In this document: positions 13,101-28,100 of the stretch, in pieces
How positions within the stretch are numbered: the stretch's first letter is position 1
Layout of the letters: each line of letters starts with the position of its first letter
Source: Agelaius tricolor
Lineage: Eukaryota > Chordata > Aves > Passeriformes > Icteridae
Length of the DNA stretch: 64,000 bases
Assembly (NCBI GenBank): GCA_023055355.1
Contig: JALJCS010000015.1
Location: 14,614,501 to 14,678,500, forward strand
Direction of reading: 5' to 3'
The notes under the pieces: generated by a model
Seen by the model: only the letters and a program-made list of their open reading frames with translations
What the model was told of the DNA's origin: nothing
The model's database searches: none
Position numbers and translations under genes: made by a program

Positions 13101-16100
13101 GGAAGTCACTTCTTTCTTCAACCAAATTTTCAAGCTGCTGTGAAGGTACTGAAGGACAGGAATTAAAAACTACTCAGTCTGAAGCTGAAAAAGAAATAGA
13201 TATTTGTGTGAAGTATCATTTTCCCTATAAAACTCCCTGTTTCAGGATATTGTGGAGTTTACTAGTGTACTGGAAATCATTTAGGAAGTTTTTAAGATCT
13301 AGATCAGCAAATGGATGTGGGTGTGTGTAAATAGATAAACAGATGTACAGAGGTTTGGGAGAACACGCTTAATGCCCAGTGGATCCTCTCTGTGAGCACT
13401 GAAGTGCTCAAGTGAATCAAAAAACCAAACTTTCCCATGGACTGTGAGTGATTTCTTTGTTGGGCTCAGTTTGCCTACCTACTTTATACTACGGCATGGA
13501 AAGGCTTATATTTTCCTCTGTGTAGGAGAGTAAAAGATGGATGTTAGTCAGAGAGGCTGTCCAGCTGGTAAAAGTGAACTGTCAGGGGCTGACAACATAT
13601 GAATGGAGTTACCTTGGAGATGCAACAGAAGACCAACAACTAGACATTGAGGGTTTAATGAATGCCTGCCAAGTGAGGCAGAATGTGTGAAAACAGCGTG
13701 GCTGGTCTTTGAAAGAGCTGAGGTGCTGAGATGCTGCAGGAACTCACAGAGGAGCAGGAATGGTGTGAGGCCACACCTGAAGTTGTCTGGGGACTCTGAG
13801 CCCAGAGGAGCTGTTTGGAAATATTTTTTCTGTGCATGTTGTTTCAATCGCTCAGGAAACCATTGGCAGGACCATGAGAAGGGGCAGCTTTAAAGTGTTG
13901 AATTGTGGCTGATAAGGGTATCAATAGCCTGCTGCAAGCATTCACAGAGGAATAAAAGTCCTTTAAATGACAAGAGTAAGGGATTTTGGCTTCTATAACC
14001 CCAAACAGCCCAAATTACTGGTAAGAGTTAATTTCCAGCCTTCTTTTGAACTGAACTCACAAAAGCATCTTAGACTGACTTCAGGTAAGTTTGAGATGCT
14101 TGTCGGTCAGTAAAGCAAAGGTTTTCTGTGTGTGTCTTTAGTAACTGGATGTCACTTTTAGTACCATTGTATCAGCAGAGACAGAGAGAGGATGACTGAT
14201 TTGCATATATATGTAGATTCTGTACATCTGTAGCTGCCACATTATTTACTGAGACATGTATTTTATGATTACATCCAATGGGTAAAGGGCTCACTTCTAA
14301 ACTGGAGCTCCCTTCCACCTTCTAAAAATGTACATAAAGGCTTGGTTGGATTGAGATCTTCAGAGGCAGGATAACTCCTGTGGTGGGAATGTGTGGGGCC
14401 AGAGGTGTTGTTTGGGGTGGATTTTTCTCAATCCTTTAGCTGGATACCAAGAAGTTCACTCAAGCCCCTTCTCCTGAAATGGGTTCCTCGGTCAGTGCTT
14501 GGTGGGCCAGCAGGAGAACTTCATTGCTGCAGTTTTGAACCTAACCTGGAGGGGTTTGCTGGCCATAAGGCCAGCACTGGTCTCAAGTGGTCTCCAGAAG
14601 ACTGGTCTTTTCCACAGAGGCTCAGTGAATTAGCCTCTTTACACAGTGACTTTATGGTGCACCTATTTCTGGTTAAAAAAAAAATTGAAACGTGGGTTTT
14701 TTTAGCCTTTTTTTAAAATCACTTCCTATCCTTCTTCCTTGAGGGTGATTTTTTTCCTGCCCATAGTTGCAGTGTTGTCTTCAGGGAAGCCTGTGTTTTG
14801 TGCCTTTGGGAAATGTGCAGTCTGCTCTGCTAGAATCTGTAGTATTTGTTAGGCCTTGCAGCCCAAGTTGCTACTGATTCCTGTCAAGGAAAACTGCTCA
14901 GACTTAGGACAATGGGGGGGTTGTTTCCTCTGTCAGGTATGGAAAGGGGCAGAGTGGGATCCCTGGCTCCCATCCCCTAATCAGATCATACTCCCTGCTA
15001 GGTCAGGCAATGCCAGAGCTGGAACCCTTGTCTCAGGTCCCTGTGTCATCAGGTTGCCATCTGACAATACCACATTAAGTGCTGAAGCCATGGATGCTCA
15101 TTTGTCACTGGCTTGGGTGGACATAAGGACTCCTATTACAGAAAGGTCTAGCAGGTCAGTCTGGCTTGCTGATGAGTGCCATCAAAGAAGTAGCATCAAC
15201 ACCAAAGTGATTTCCATGGAAGCTCAGGGAAAGGTTTGAAAAATATTTTGCCTCATGAGGGGGTAATTGAAAAGGTTTGCATATAGCAGCCTGGAATGCC
15301 TAAAGTTATAGGTGCTGATTGCCTGTGCCAGCGGGAGGAAGAGTGTTTGCTGTATCCATTTCCTGAGTGGATGAGAGCATTCATGCCAGCAGGGAATTCA
15401 GCCCTGTGGGAGTAAGGCCAAGGGGTGTCTGCCTGTCTGGCCATCAGTATGCTGGAGACTTACTCAGAAAATAGGACTTGACAGATACGCTCTGCTGCAC
15501 AAAACCGAGCAGCATTAATGGTGTTGCCAAATTTAACTTGCAGCCATCGTCCAAACTGTTTCTCATTAGCTGTCCCAGCTGTGTCACTGCTGCTGACGGG
15601 AACTGGCCTCCACAACCTGCTCTGTAAACACTTTCCAGAGCTCAGCTTGGACAATGATTATGACTCTGCTGCTGTGAGTCTCCTGGGTTGGATCTGGGTC
15701 TGTCCATAGGAAAGGATTACAAAACAGAAGGCTCATATCATCACTGTTTGTTTATGGCAGTTTTGGGAAACGCCAGAGCAGCGTTACAGCTTGGATCTTT
15801 CCATTGAAGCCTGCAGATTCTCTGCAGAGGACCTGTCTGCTCTGTACTGCAGTAGCACTGATCTTAGTCCAGAAACTATTTGGGTATTTTTGGCTGCACT
15901 TTGGAGAAATTCATTCAGTCTAATGGCATTTCAAAGAGGAAAAACAAAAGTATCTAAGAGCCTGAGGTTTGAGAAGTTGGCTGTTGCACACTGGGTGGAA
16001 TTCTGAATGGAAAAATAGTGTGGATTTCTGCTATGCAGAGCTGCTAGTCCAGACCTATGGCGCTACCTCGTGTCAATTAAAACTACAGGGTGGCTGCTAC

Positions 16101-19100
16101 TAAACACTCACATTCAGTTGCATTTCATAGGTTCAAGTTTGCCTGTAAACCCAGACAGAAATAAGCATGTATACTGAATTGGTTTGAATTACTTTCCATT
16201 AGCAATATTAGCTACCTATTTTGCAAGTGCTTTAGATAATTTTAATAATATAATAATTTTAATAATACGATAAAAAAGCCACGCTCTAATAAGTCAGAAG
16301 GTTGTAAGACAATGAAATGAAAATTGGTTTAGGGTGAGTACAGGAGATGACCAGGCAACTGAACATGCCAGTGTAGAGCACAGCTGAAGGAGGCTGTAAT
16401 GTTTTCTTGTAGCTGTCTCTTGAGCCCCTAATTGTAGGAGGGGAAATCTAGAAGCAAAAGAAATACAAGAAGAATAAGCTTGAATGCTCTTCTGTCTCCT
16501 GGATCCCATCTGTGATTCACCCAAGCCTGTGCTGGAGAGGTGTTGCACACATCTAAAATGAATTTGCTAATACTCATCATCTTACCAAGACTGTGGTTGC
16601 AGCATCTGAGGGCACTGGGCTGCATCCTGACCCCTCCATGCTTGCCTGTGTGCTGTGGGCAGGCTGGCAGGGAGAGTGCCTCCTGGTTTGCCTGCTGGGC
16701 TTTGGTCAGCACGGCTGCCTGTGGGAGGTAGGGAGCTCAGTCTATGAATCTCTTCAGCACAACACTGTAAAATCTGATTTCTCCTGGCACTGAGTTGTTG
16801 TACACTTTGCATATTTGTTTGGCTGGTGGAAATCCTGACAGTAAGTGGGGCATCAGGCACTTAATATTGTTGTTGTCACTCAGGAGAGATTTGCTTACTA
16901 GTGGTGGCTTATTTACTTAATTAAATTCAAATGGTGGTTTTAGACACTGAAACTGCTTGACCCCGTGTTTTGTGAAAATCCATTGATGCAATGATCTGTG
17001 TTTATGAAAAGCTGAAAGTGTGAGAAATATGGTAAATCTTGCAGGGAGTCTGGCTGGGAGGAGATGCTCTTGTCTTTCCTGCCAGGTTACCTGCATTGGG
17101 GTCAGAGTGGTGAATCATGGTAATGTGCAAGGAGCAGCAATATTCTCCCCTGTTCTCCATATGGAGATGGCCTATGTGGGTTCCATGGGAAGGATGACTG
17201 GAGTGCTGTTGTTGGCCAGGTTGTGTTTGCATGAAGTGCTGGGGGAAGGACCTAATGCAAAAGCCTTGAGCAGCCCTGTGTCCCCTTGCAGAGATGCACT
17301 CGACGCTGCCAGCGTGCTTTACAACCAAGTTGATGAGGGCGTTCACCGCCTGGTGATGCTGTCAAACAAGCGCATCCAGGAGCTGGAGCTGGTGATGGAG
17401 TTCGAGAAAGTGGAAGAGTGTTTTAAGGAGGTAAGACCTACCTGTCAGTTCCAGTGGCTGCTGCCCTCTGACTCTGTGTTCCACAGCAGGCACTCGGCCT
17501 GTTGATCTGTTGTGTGAAGGTGTACAGTGATGCTTGATGCTTAAAAAGAACGGCTGAACATAAGAATTTGAGATAGAGTTTCAGCAGTGCTGAGAATCAA
17601 GCCACTTATTTCCCTGGTATCTCTTGATGCCAAGTGAAAGTCCCTTGGCTTCTCTCTAGGTGTGGATTAGTCAAACCCCATAAACATCTGTGAAGTGGCT
17701 CATAGGTAAGCCATACACTTGGAGGTTGGGTGTCTTTTTTGACCCTCTCATTGAGACTGTTGATGAAGTATTCTTCATACTTCACCTTGAGAAGCAGCAG
17801 AGTGATGTCAACAAGCTGCTAAGTCTGGGTGTCCCCTTTGGGCTATAGCTCCTGCAGGGTCTCCTGACATTCTATTGCAGAATATCCCTGCCCCACACTG
17901 GCTGCCCATCCCTGTTGTGTACTCTGTTGTTTAGATTCCTGTGCTGTTCTCAGGTCCCTGATATCTGATAAGTCCAGGCACACTCCTTCCCCTCTGGGTG
18001 CAGCTCGGTTTGCCTTTGAGTGCAGCCCTCTCTACAGGCTCCAGGAAGGGAACAGCTTCTTGTCCTTAGCCCAAAAGCCATGCTCAACCTCCCACCCTCT
18101 GCACTTCTGTGGGACCTTCAACTTCCCTTCATTTAGTGCTTGTTGAAACTCTTGACAGCCATGGGATACCTGAAGCAAACAGGCACTGGCTTTCAGAAAC
18201 CTGTAGCCATGTTGATAAAGCACCTCAAAAAGTCATAAAGCAGCTCACCTCTGAGCATCCTCCAAGAGCTGATCAGTCCTTTCAGTGTTGCAGATCCCAG
18301 ATGTTCCATGTTGCAGATCCCTAAGCCTGAACTCAACGCTGAGATTATGGAGTTGCATGGTTTCCTGTGCTGTAACTCATCAACAATGAGAAGTTTGTTT
18401 GTCCTTAAAAATCATGATTAGGATCCGTTTCACCATTGTTGTTCTGGGATTCTGGGCTCCTCTCCTCTAGTGGGAACTGGATTTGCAAAGGAGGCTGCAG
18501 CCTACCTAGTGTTTTCACAGGCCAAGGTGGATCTGGGAGTTTAATGACTTCCCATTTGCAGGTAGACACTGGGGCGCCATGCAGGATGTGCTCGGGACAA
18601 GAAGTGTGTTGCAAGAACCTGGTAGAGACTCTTGTTAAACACACAGGTTCCTAATAACTAACAAAAATGAAAAAAGGCACAAAAGCAAGCACTGCAACCT
18701 CTTTCTGCTTTAAGCTGAACTTTATTTTTTTGTTGAATTGAGTAACACTCAACTGCTCCTGTGTTACTTTGCTTGTAGATCACCAGTGGTGGCAGGGGCT
18801 GCTCCTGCTGTTAAGCCTGCCTGGGAGCTCTAGGCAGCAGCAGTGTGCCTCTCTGCAGTACTGAGAACCCACCACCATCTCTTCCTCTTGCCTGTGGGCT
18901 TGTTCCTTGTAACCTTCTCACAGTCCACAAAACTAGGAGTTTGTCCTTGACTCTGGGGTTGAGTTGGGATATGGATTCAGGTGACATAGGAAAACAGGAT
19001 GTGTGGGCGTTAGGAAGCACTTTGTCTGTCCCTTCCCCCAGGTGCACCTATGCCTGGAGCATTGCAGACAAGTTTACCAGCCTGTTTTTAAAACCTGGTG

Positions 19101-22100
19101 ATGATGGAGGTGCTGTGTTATCCTGCCTGCCCTCCTATGACTGCTTTGCTCTTAGGATGCTCTTAGTTAGTCAGTCCTCTACCCCTCTTTGAGGATATGG
19201 GCTGATAACTGCAGCAGTAGCTGGGCTCCATTGAGGAACATGCAGTTGCTGCTCAGCTTTGTGGAGAGCTGCCTTCAGAAAACCAGTAGCTGAGAGTCCC
19301 AGAGAACCATGGAGCATTGCAGATGGGAAGAATCCATCAATACATTCACACTGACATGGTTCATGTCCTACCAGTCAGAAAAGGGAAGTGATATAGGAAA
19401 TCTGGCAGCAAGGAGATTTGATCCCAGTTGGGGGTAACAATAATAGGAATGTCAGGCCAGTCTGCAAGTTGCAGAGCTTGCTTTAGACCATGGCTCACCC
19501 AAAACAGAGCCCAGGCAGCCACTTGCCCTGTTTATGCCTAAGGCTAGTGAGCAATAGCAGAGCTTTTCAATTACTCTGTAACCTGAAGTGGAAAAACTCT
19601 GAGCAGGAGGCTCAGACTGAAATGCTGGATTGGGGGGGGGGGAGAAGTCTACACTCATTCTTTCCAGTAATGAGATGACCAGCATTATGAGAGGAGTTCC
19701 TTGCTCTTTCCACATAAAGGCCTACATTGGTGAGTAGCACAGGGTGACTAACAAGCAGGGCTTATCCCTTTTCTTCTAGGTCAGCAATTGGATTGAGAAC
19801 GTTGGCAGAAAACGGCTAAAGGAAACTGTCAACCTGGATGATTCTTTGGAGATGCTGCTTCAAGCACAAAAGCAGTTCAAGGAGTTTGATCTTGTTGCCA
19901 GTGTAAGTGTTGTCAGATTGGAAAATGATATTCTCCAGCATCTGAGTTGGTAGCATGTGTGTCTTGTATGTGCTCAGCCAAACACATGGTGCTAAGAGGG
20001 TTCATCACCAAAGTGTGTGTCATTCCCTCTCACTGCATAGTCTCCCTGCTCTCCTTTTGCAGACAAACCCACCAGCTCAACACTTAGTAGATGGCATTTA
20101 CCAGTCTTGGGGAAAATAACTACTGGGTTGAAAGATGGATCTTTTTGTTCCTCCTTTGATGCGCTTGTAACACTGCCTTTTTCTGATGCTGACTGAGCCA
20201 TGGTCTTGCTGTGTAGGCCTTTACAAGCTACTGTGTAACAAGTGTAAATCATGAGATCAGGCTTCAAAATTCTGCTGTAAACAAAGACACCCCTGCTCAT
20301 GTGATTTGAGCCTTAAAAACCAGTCTAGTTAGCCCTAGCTGCTAATGGCCTTGAAGACTACGTAGTGTTGATTCCAGCTCTTTATCCTCATAAGCAATAC
20401 CTTTTTGTTTTCAGGAATATTGCAGAAGGGGACAGGAAGCATTAAAGAAGATGAATCAATGGGAAGACCTTTCCTTTGTGGATGTGCATTCTTACAGGGT
20501 AAAGCTGCAGACCTATGAAGATGAGCTGGAGGATTTCTGCACCCAGCTGGATGAAACGAGGCACCGAGTCTGTGAAACAGTCAGGCTATATGAATTCTTT
20601 GACAAGGTAAGACAAGGCATCTGCTGCACAGAGGAGGGTGTAAAAGTCTGCTTGGACTCAATCCAATGCTAGATTGTTTATGAAAGGTGTGAAATGTAGT
20701 ATTTGCTCCATCAGGGAGCTGGATCTATAACCTGCAGCAGTCCCCTCATGCTCATGTGTCTGCAGTGATTTTTTTCAAGTCAGTGTGTGGGAGAAGGGGC
20801 GGGTGTGTTTTCCAGAAAATGTCCACATCTGTTAAGCATAGAGGTTTTCTGCTCTCTGAGCTGGAGCTTTTTAACCCCTTTCATGGCAACAGTGGGCAGG
20901 ATTATGGCAGTGCTGGCTCTGATGACAAGGGCCAAGAGGTGGGCTGATTGCGTCCAGTCCTGGCCACCATGCCAGGATAGGCTGCCTGCATTTTTCTGCT
21001 ATATCCTTACACACTGGCCAATTCAGCCTGTTAACCCATCAGGAGTAGCACTCTGCTTGTCAGTCCTAAATAAATACAGTCCAACTCCTCCCATGTGCGA
21101 GGCCTGCATGAGGAAAGGGAGCACCAGAATGGAGAGCTGGGAAGTGTGGCTGAGGGAACGAGGGATCCCTGGATCATCACAGGGATCTGGGAAGCAGGAG
21201 GACACGATGTGTGTGGTGACTGTGCTGAGTGCCTGACCTTCCCACCTGTTTGGTTTAGTGCAAATGCACCCATTTAGCAGATCTGCAGTTGGGTTTGGTG
21301 TTCTTTAATTTCTAAAGTTGCAGATGAAAAAGCAGTAGGATTTTCTAAGTGCATTTTAAAATACAACTTTGGCAAGAACAGAAAGCCAGGGAGCCTGTGT
21401 TCATTTATTCCACACTTGTACAAACATTGGGTATTGAAGTTCTCAAATTCCAGAAAGAATAGACACTAAAAGTTAAGCTGTACCAGATGTAGGTGCCACT
21501 TTGTTGCTGTCTCTGAGCTGCCTTGGCAGCCAGAAGTGCTCAGGGGGGGAGGGAGGAAATTCAGCTAAACATGAAAACACAGAAAAGCATCCTGTGTGAG
21601 GCAGAAAAGTGGAGAAGGCAGCCCAGAACACTGCTGTCAGGGCAATGACAATTGAGTTTGTTTGGTGATGCTCTGCAGGTCTGCTCTGGCTCATCTCTGC
21701 AGTTTGCTGTGCAGGTGGGGGACCCTCTTGCTGTGGAAGGATGTAATTTTTTTTTTCACCCCAGTGGAGAGAGAATTGCCTTCTGTGCCATAGGAGAATG
21801 GCAAGAACCTGTGCTTTTCTACCTCACTGAACAGAGAGTTCAAGGGCTGCTCTGGTACTTGAACACCCCTTGCCATCATGGGGGATCCTGGGAAGGATCC
21901 TGGGAAGGGTTTTCTCATGTTTTTTCTGATAAATTGAGGCACACAAAAGCACCAAGCCTTGTTTGGCATACTGACAATTCTGCAGCCAAGCCAAACATTG
22001 GTTGTATGTGAACCCTTCCAGGCAGAGCTGGAAGTCTCTGGAGCACAAATGTGGACTGTAGCACATGATCATAGAACCAAACAATGGTTTGAGTTTGAAG

Positions 22101-25100
22101 GGATTTTAAAGGAGTCATCCAGTTCCAACTTCCCTGCTACAGGCAGGGATGCCACCCACTAGACCAGGTTGCTACAAGCCCCCATCCTGGCCTTGAACAC
22201 TTACAGGGATGGGTCAACCACAGCTTCTCTGGACAGCATGTGCCAGGGCCTCACCACCCTCACAGGGCAGAATTTCTTCCTAAGATCCAACCTAATCCTG
22301 CCCTCTGTCAGTTTGAAGTCATTCTCTCTTGCCCTGTCACTCCATGCCCTTGTCCAAAGTCCCTCTCCAGTTGTCTTGGAGCTTCTTCAGGTTCTGCAGG
22401 GTGTTCTAAGGTCTCCCCAAAGCTTCCAGGCTGCTCAATGCTCTGTTCTGGCATGGAAGTTACATTGTGCTGGTAGCTCTTTGGGCTGCCAGGATAGTTG
22501 GAATGACTATGGCAGTGTGTTTCTCCATAGCTTCAAAGCCTTTTCAGAGCCTGGGTCATTTCTAGAGACTCAAATGCTACATAGACCCCAACAACGGCTC
22601 ATTAATTTTCTGAGGGCATTGCAGCTTTTTTGGTGGATGAAAACTCCAGGATGCAGTCCTTGGCAGCAGCAGCCCTCTTGGTTGTGCCTTTCATGCTGCA
22701 TGGCCCCAGTGAAAACAAAATTATAGTGGCACAGTGTGTTTTCACACTGCTTTGTGTGGAGGAGAGGCAGCTGGCTCAGGGAGGGAGGAGGATTTTGATC
22801 TCACTGGTTTCAGTAGAGTTATAAACAATTCTGGTGGTGTAAATATACCACGTGTGTATTGTGAACCAGTGGCCAACTGAAACAAGGAGTGTAGGGGGAT
22901 ACATCCTGCAGCTGTAGGATCAGTGCAGAAATTGCTGCACAGCATGAAAGTTCTTTCAGTGCCTATGAGTTTGATCTTGATCTCCAGAATGCTTTCTGCC
23001 TTCCCAAAGCAAAGTTAGTGGTGTGGTCTGGGAGGTGGGGGATAAGCAGAAGATCTTATCTAAACTGATTTCACTGTCTTCTGATACTGAGCTGCTTTTG
23101 ACCCTCCTGCATTGATCTTGTCAGTGCCTGCCTAACTCCTTTCTCTCTTCCCTAATATCTGAGGGCATATCTACAGCAGGAGTCTGCAATAAGCAATGTC
23201 CTTGATATTCCTTCTTGTAAGGAGCCTGCAGAGTGCCAAACCCCAGGATTTGGGGAAGAAGCCCAAGGATGCGTAAGCAATGTACACTATGGAAATGAGC
23301 TGGCAAGCTCAGCTCTCCAAACATCTCAGCATGTGCCAAGGGAGTGGAGCACCCACCATGGGGATCATGGTGTTCGTCCCTCACGTACCTCACTGCCTGC
23401 TGGGAATGGCAGGCCCTGCTGTGCTGGCCCTCCTGCATATGGTGGGCAGGTGTTTGTAGGGCTGTGGCTGCTGGACAGGCCGTGGGACGGGACAGCATAA
23501 CCCCATATGCCCTATCAAGGTGCTGTACTGGTTTTTTTCACTGCTTGGCAGTTCCTGAAGGCCTGTCAGAGCTCCTTGCAATGAGGCAGCTTGAGCTGGG
23601 CCAGACCACATGGAGCTTGCACATGGGCTGGCAGGGTTCCCTCCCCAAAGACATGACTGGTGCCAAGCTGGATGTTTCCATTTGTCCCCGCTTCCTTTGT
23701 GGCAGGAGCCCTTGGTGCCTGACAGGAGGGTGGATGATGGTTGGGCTGAGGCAGAAGAACAGTGAAGGAAGCTGCTTTCCCCACCTCTGACTGTGGGCTG
23801 GAGGATTGTTTTTCAGTACCACAAAGTCAGTGTGGGTATATTCGGGGTCCTGCCATCTCCCTGTGGCTTCAAGCCTGGTTTGGCCACTGTCCCTTGTTTA
23901 CTCAGTTCCAAGACTGTGCTGGGATCTGGCACCACACAGTGCTTTGGGGAAAAACTGGGCAGCTGAACAAGCAAGGGTATGGATGGTGCACCAAAAGCAT
24001 TGATGTCTGTTTTGTTCTGGGGTTCCTGCAGGACAGTCCCCAGTGTCCTTTTCTCCTGCTCTCTATCCTGGCTTCATAAATAACACTGCCATAGGTACAC
24101 CATCAAGACCAGGAGCAGCCCCAGCAAGTCTTCCTCTCCTTGTTTATCTCATCAGCCTTCATATTTTTCCTTCCTTAAGCTCTCTCTGGGTGAATTATTT
24201 CCCAGAACACTCTTATATCCGATGTTGTTGACTTTACCACAAGGGAAGTGCAGGTTACCTGGACTGCATGTTTGAAATGTGCCCTGTCAGAACCGAGCAC
24301 CTTACTTGCAGCAGCATGTCCAGTGAACCAGAGCACACAGGACAGTCTCTACCAGGTCTGGTGAGTCCTGCTCAAGGTCAGGAGTGAAGGTGCATAATCC
24401 TTGCTGGCACAAGTAGAAGAAAACACTGACCCAACCAGAAGGGGCAGTGTCCCATCAGCACCTGCATACCCTGTGGCCATGTGGTGATGTGGTGCCCAGA
24501 GCTGAACTGCCTGTATCATTACAGGAGGGCCTGAGGCAGCTCCGGGGGCTTTTTCCTGCTTCTCAGGATGTTGTGCAAGATGGTGCCTCACTGGTGCTCA
24601 GAGAAAGTGTGGTCATTGCCCTGCCATAGCTTGTGAGTCTCTTGCAGCTTGAGCCCTTGCCTTATGTTTGTTTTCTGAGGGAAGTTGTTCACCTTCAGTT
24701 CTTGCTGCTAAGGATTCTTGGGGCAAGGTGGGTTGAGAAATGGTAGGGTTTCCCATTTCTTGGGATTTCTTAGGGCTCTATTCCACAAGCAATTCCTTCA
24801 GTGGTGTTCTCTGTTTCTCTTGGATCTTTTCCCTCAAAGGACCCCTGACCATCAGCCTCAGGTGATTCTTGTTCCTCAGTTGTCTGTCTTTTTTTTGCTG
24901 CACTCAAGGAGCTGCTGTTTCTGACTTCTGCTTGGAGTGGGCAGAATATTGCCCAGCCCCTCTCCATCTGTGTTTACATCTCCAGGAATGGGTTACCTGT
25001 GCTTCTGGATGGACCTGCCCCCACAGTGGGTTCTCCTATGCTCTCCTCCTCAGCCACTTTGTTCTTTGTGGCTTAGAAAACAAAGCCTTTGGCAAGTGAA

Positions 25101-28100
25101 GGAGGTGCCTGCCCTTCCTGGGGGAGGGCCAGCTGGCCTGCATTTGATTATGGCAGTGCCTCCTCATCCCTCCCCATTGTCCTTGCTGCTGTAGGAATGC
25201 CAGCCTTTTTACACTCCATCCCGTGAGCAAGTGTTGCTGCTCTGGGGCCCAAAGAGGGGCCGGGGCCCTTCTTCCCATCGCTCTCGCCTCTCTGCACATC
25301 TCCATGCACCTTTCCCTCCAAGTCACAGTCGCCCCATCCCGGCTCCGGCAGCAGACGGACACAGCAAACCCTCCTGTAAGTACCAAGTGCCGGCTGATGT
25401 GTGAGCTGTATTGATATTGTTTGGAAACAACGTAGAGAAGGCTTTTCACTCGGCTGCTTGTGCGTGTCTGTGTATCCAGGGTGAATCAGAGCGCTTTGTG
25501 TGCGGCTTTTGTGTGCTCAGACAGAACCCTGTGGGCTGTGGGCATCTTTGCATGGTCCCTCTGAATCCCAGGGCTGCACTGTCTGTAGCAGAGCAGACTT
25601 TCTCTTTACTAGAACTCCCTCTTTCTCTTTATTAAAAGTTATTGCATGATCATTTCAGTGGCCATAATTTACCTGCAGCTAGAAGTTGCTGTGGGGGCTG
25701 GGTGCTGCAGACAGACTGGATGTATGTGCAGGGCAGGTGGTACCTCTCAGCCTCCAGGATTTCTGTCAAATGTTGTGGACAGCAAAGGAAGGGGCTGCTC
25801 TCCTGGTCTGTTCCAAGGTTTGCTGGGTTCCTGCCCCCCAGGTGACTGAGACCTGCTGGCACAGCACTCCCAGCTTTCAGATCTGATCTTAAATTTGTCA
25901 GCAGAAATCCAGAGTATGCTAAATAAGTTGCCTTCCACAAATGTTATCTCTGACTTCTCCCCAAAAGTTTCAGAAGAGAGACCTGCTGATACCTTGTTTT
26001 CTCCTGTGTTTCATTTCTGATTATGTACCAGATACAATTTTGCAGATGATCTTTTTGAGGGAAAAAAGTCCCTTCCAGGTGATAAATTATTGATGTTTTT
26101 TTTCTTAGCCTTTGATGAATAAAGGAGGGTTGTGAATGCTGATCTGTGGGAAGCTGGAAAGGATCCTGGTGTCTGCAACCTGAAAGTGTGATTTTTTTGT
26201 AGCAGGCTGTTTGGCACAGTTTGAGAAGTAATTTTACTGAAAGGGTTCTATGATTCCCTGCCCTGGGAAACTCTGTGCTTGGAGAAGCACAGAGTAGAAC
26301 TTAGCACCAAAGTGGAAAAAAAGACATTCGGTGTATCCTTACTGTAGCTTACTGTAAACAGAGACATAGGTCCCTGTTCCATGATGCTGCCAGCAGTTCT
26401 GCACAGGTCAGAACATGGTTTTACCCCACAGCAGCTTGGAGCAAATGAGATTTTGCTGTGGTTTGTAATAAAGTCCCTGGGACTTAATATGCACTATTCT
26501 CTCTACACCTCTGTGCAGAGATTGTCTTTGCTTTTCTGGGGATGGTCTGCATAACATTCCCAAGTACCAGTTTTGATCTTGTTACTGATGCAAGTTCTCA
26601 GGATGATGAAAGGAGATCCAAAAGGCATGGGAGAGGAATAGTTACTGTGCTGTTTTAGGGGAAGCCACTGTTGTCTGGCTTCAGCATTGTCTGACAGCAG
26701 CTGTCTCATCTCTCTTTCTCTCTCCTTCCTCAGTTATGCCTGTAAAGTTGTGCCCCTAGACAGACATCTAGTCTGATTTGTTCTCGTATTTCAGGGGTGT
26801 CCTTTTTCATGCACAGCCTGAAGCAGTTGGGGGAATGAGCCTCAAGGAAAATCGATCCTCTGGCAGAGTTCATGCAAGGTTAATGCGTGAGATTTCTCCC
26901 CTCTCCTTCCTGCCAGGTTTTTGCTGGAGAAATCTTCCTGCAAGGTTAAAAAGAGTCTAGTGTTTACTTTCCTATCAAAGTGTATTCATGCATTAGAAAG
27001 TTTCTGCTTTGCCTTGGAGATAGCCCTCTTGTACAAACAAGAAGTCCTGAACACTTAAATCTGATCTGTTATAGATCAGGTTTTTCTGTCTTGCAAAATT
27101 AGTGATTTGGAAACTGTTCTGTCTTACAAATTCTTCAGTAAATCACTTCTAGCTCTGCTGGTGCTAGGGTTATTTTTTGCTATGTTTCACCAAAAACTGT
27201 ATGGTCAAATGGGCAGTACAGCAGTAGCCCTGGCAAGCTCTGTGGCAGGAGGTAAAAGCTAAATAGTAGTTAGCACCAGCACTCAGTGCTCCTTTCTGGT
27301 TGCACAACATAGGTGTGAGACTCATTTGTCCCTCAGTGTTACAGGGCAGCAGCAGTGAATTAATTAGGTTTTTGTCATGTGCTAAATCCAAGCGCAATTT
27401 GCAGTTGAAGGTGAGAGGTTCTTGGGTTAAGACGCTTTTGAGCACCTGTTCCAGCACCTCAGGCAGTGCTTTAGTGCAGAATGAAGTCTGTGATGTGTTT
27501 GTGACATGTGCAGAGAGGCAAAGCCTTGATTCATCTGGGGTCCTTCTCCCTCCTACTGTGCTGGCCAAATTCCCTCGGTGGAGGACACAGCAGGAAGAGT
27601 CTGAGGGAGCCAGCCAGTGTGTAGCACATGTTGGGATGTGGGGTGTGTGCCCTTCATGTGCCTTCCCTGACCCAAGGAGTGCCAGCATGTTCTGCCACTG
27701 CATGTATGCAGGGAGCAATGCCTGACATGCTGAAACCACCTACAGCCTTGATTGTCAGAGCACCTCTGTGTAAAAATTCCTCGGTGTCCTTGGCTGCCAT
27801 GAGCATAAATTGACAGTTATCTGAAAGACTTGGGCCTCTCTCAGGTGTGTTCAGATCTCCTGCAGGAACACCACACTGGGAGCCAGTCAGTTGTGGCAGG
27901 GAAACAGCATTTCCACCCAGCAGGTTCAGGGGTTTCTCAGCTCACATTGGAGCTGAGGTGCGAGGGGAATGTGTGTTCTTAAAGTGTGAGATCTGATGCC
28001 AGCAGAGATCTCCCTTCAGCTGGGCCCAGCCTTGTGCATTGCAAAATTTGGGTACTTTTTTCCCCTCTAATCTTGGGATAGAAGCTGCACAGGGTGACAG

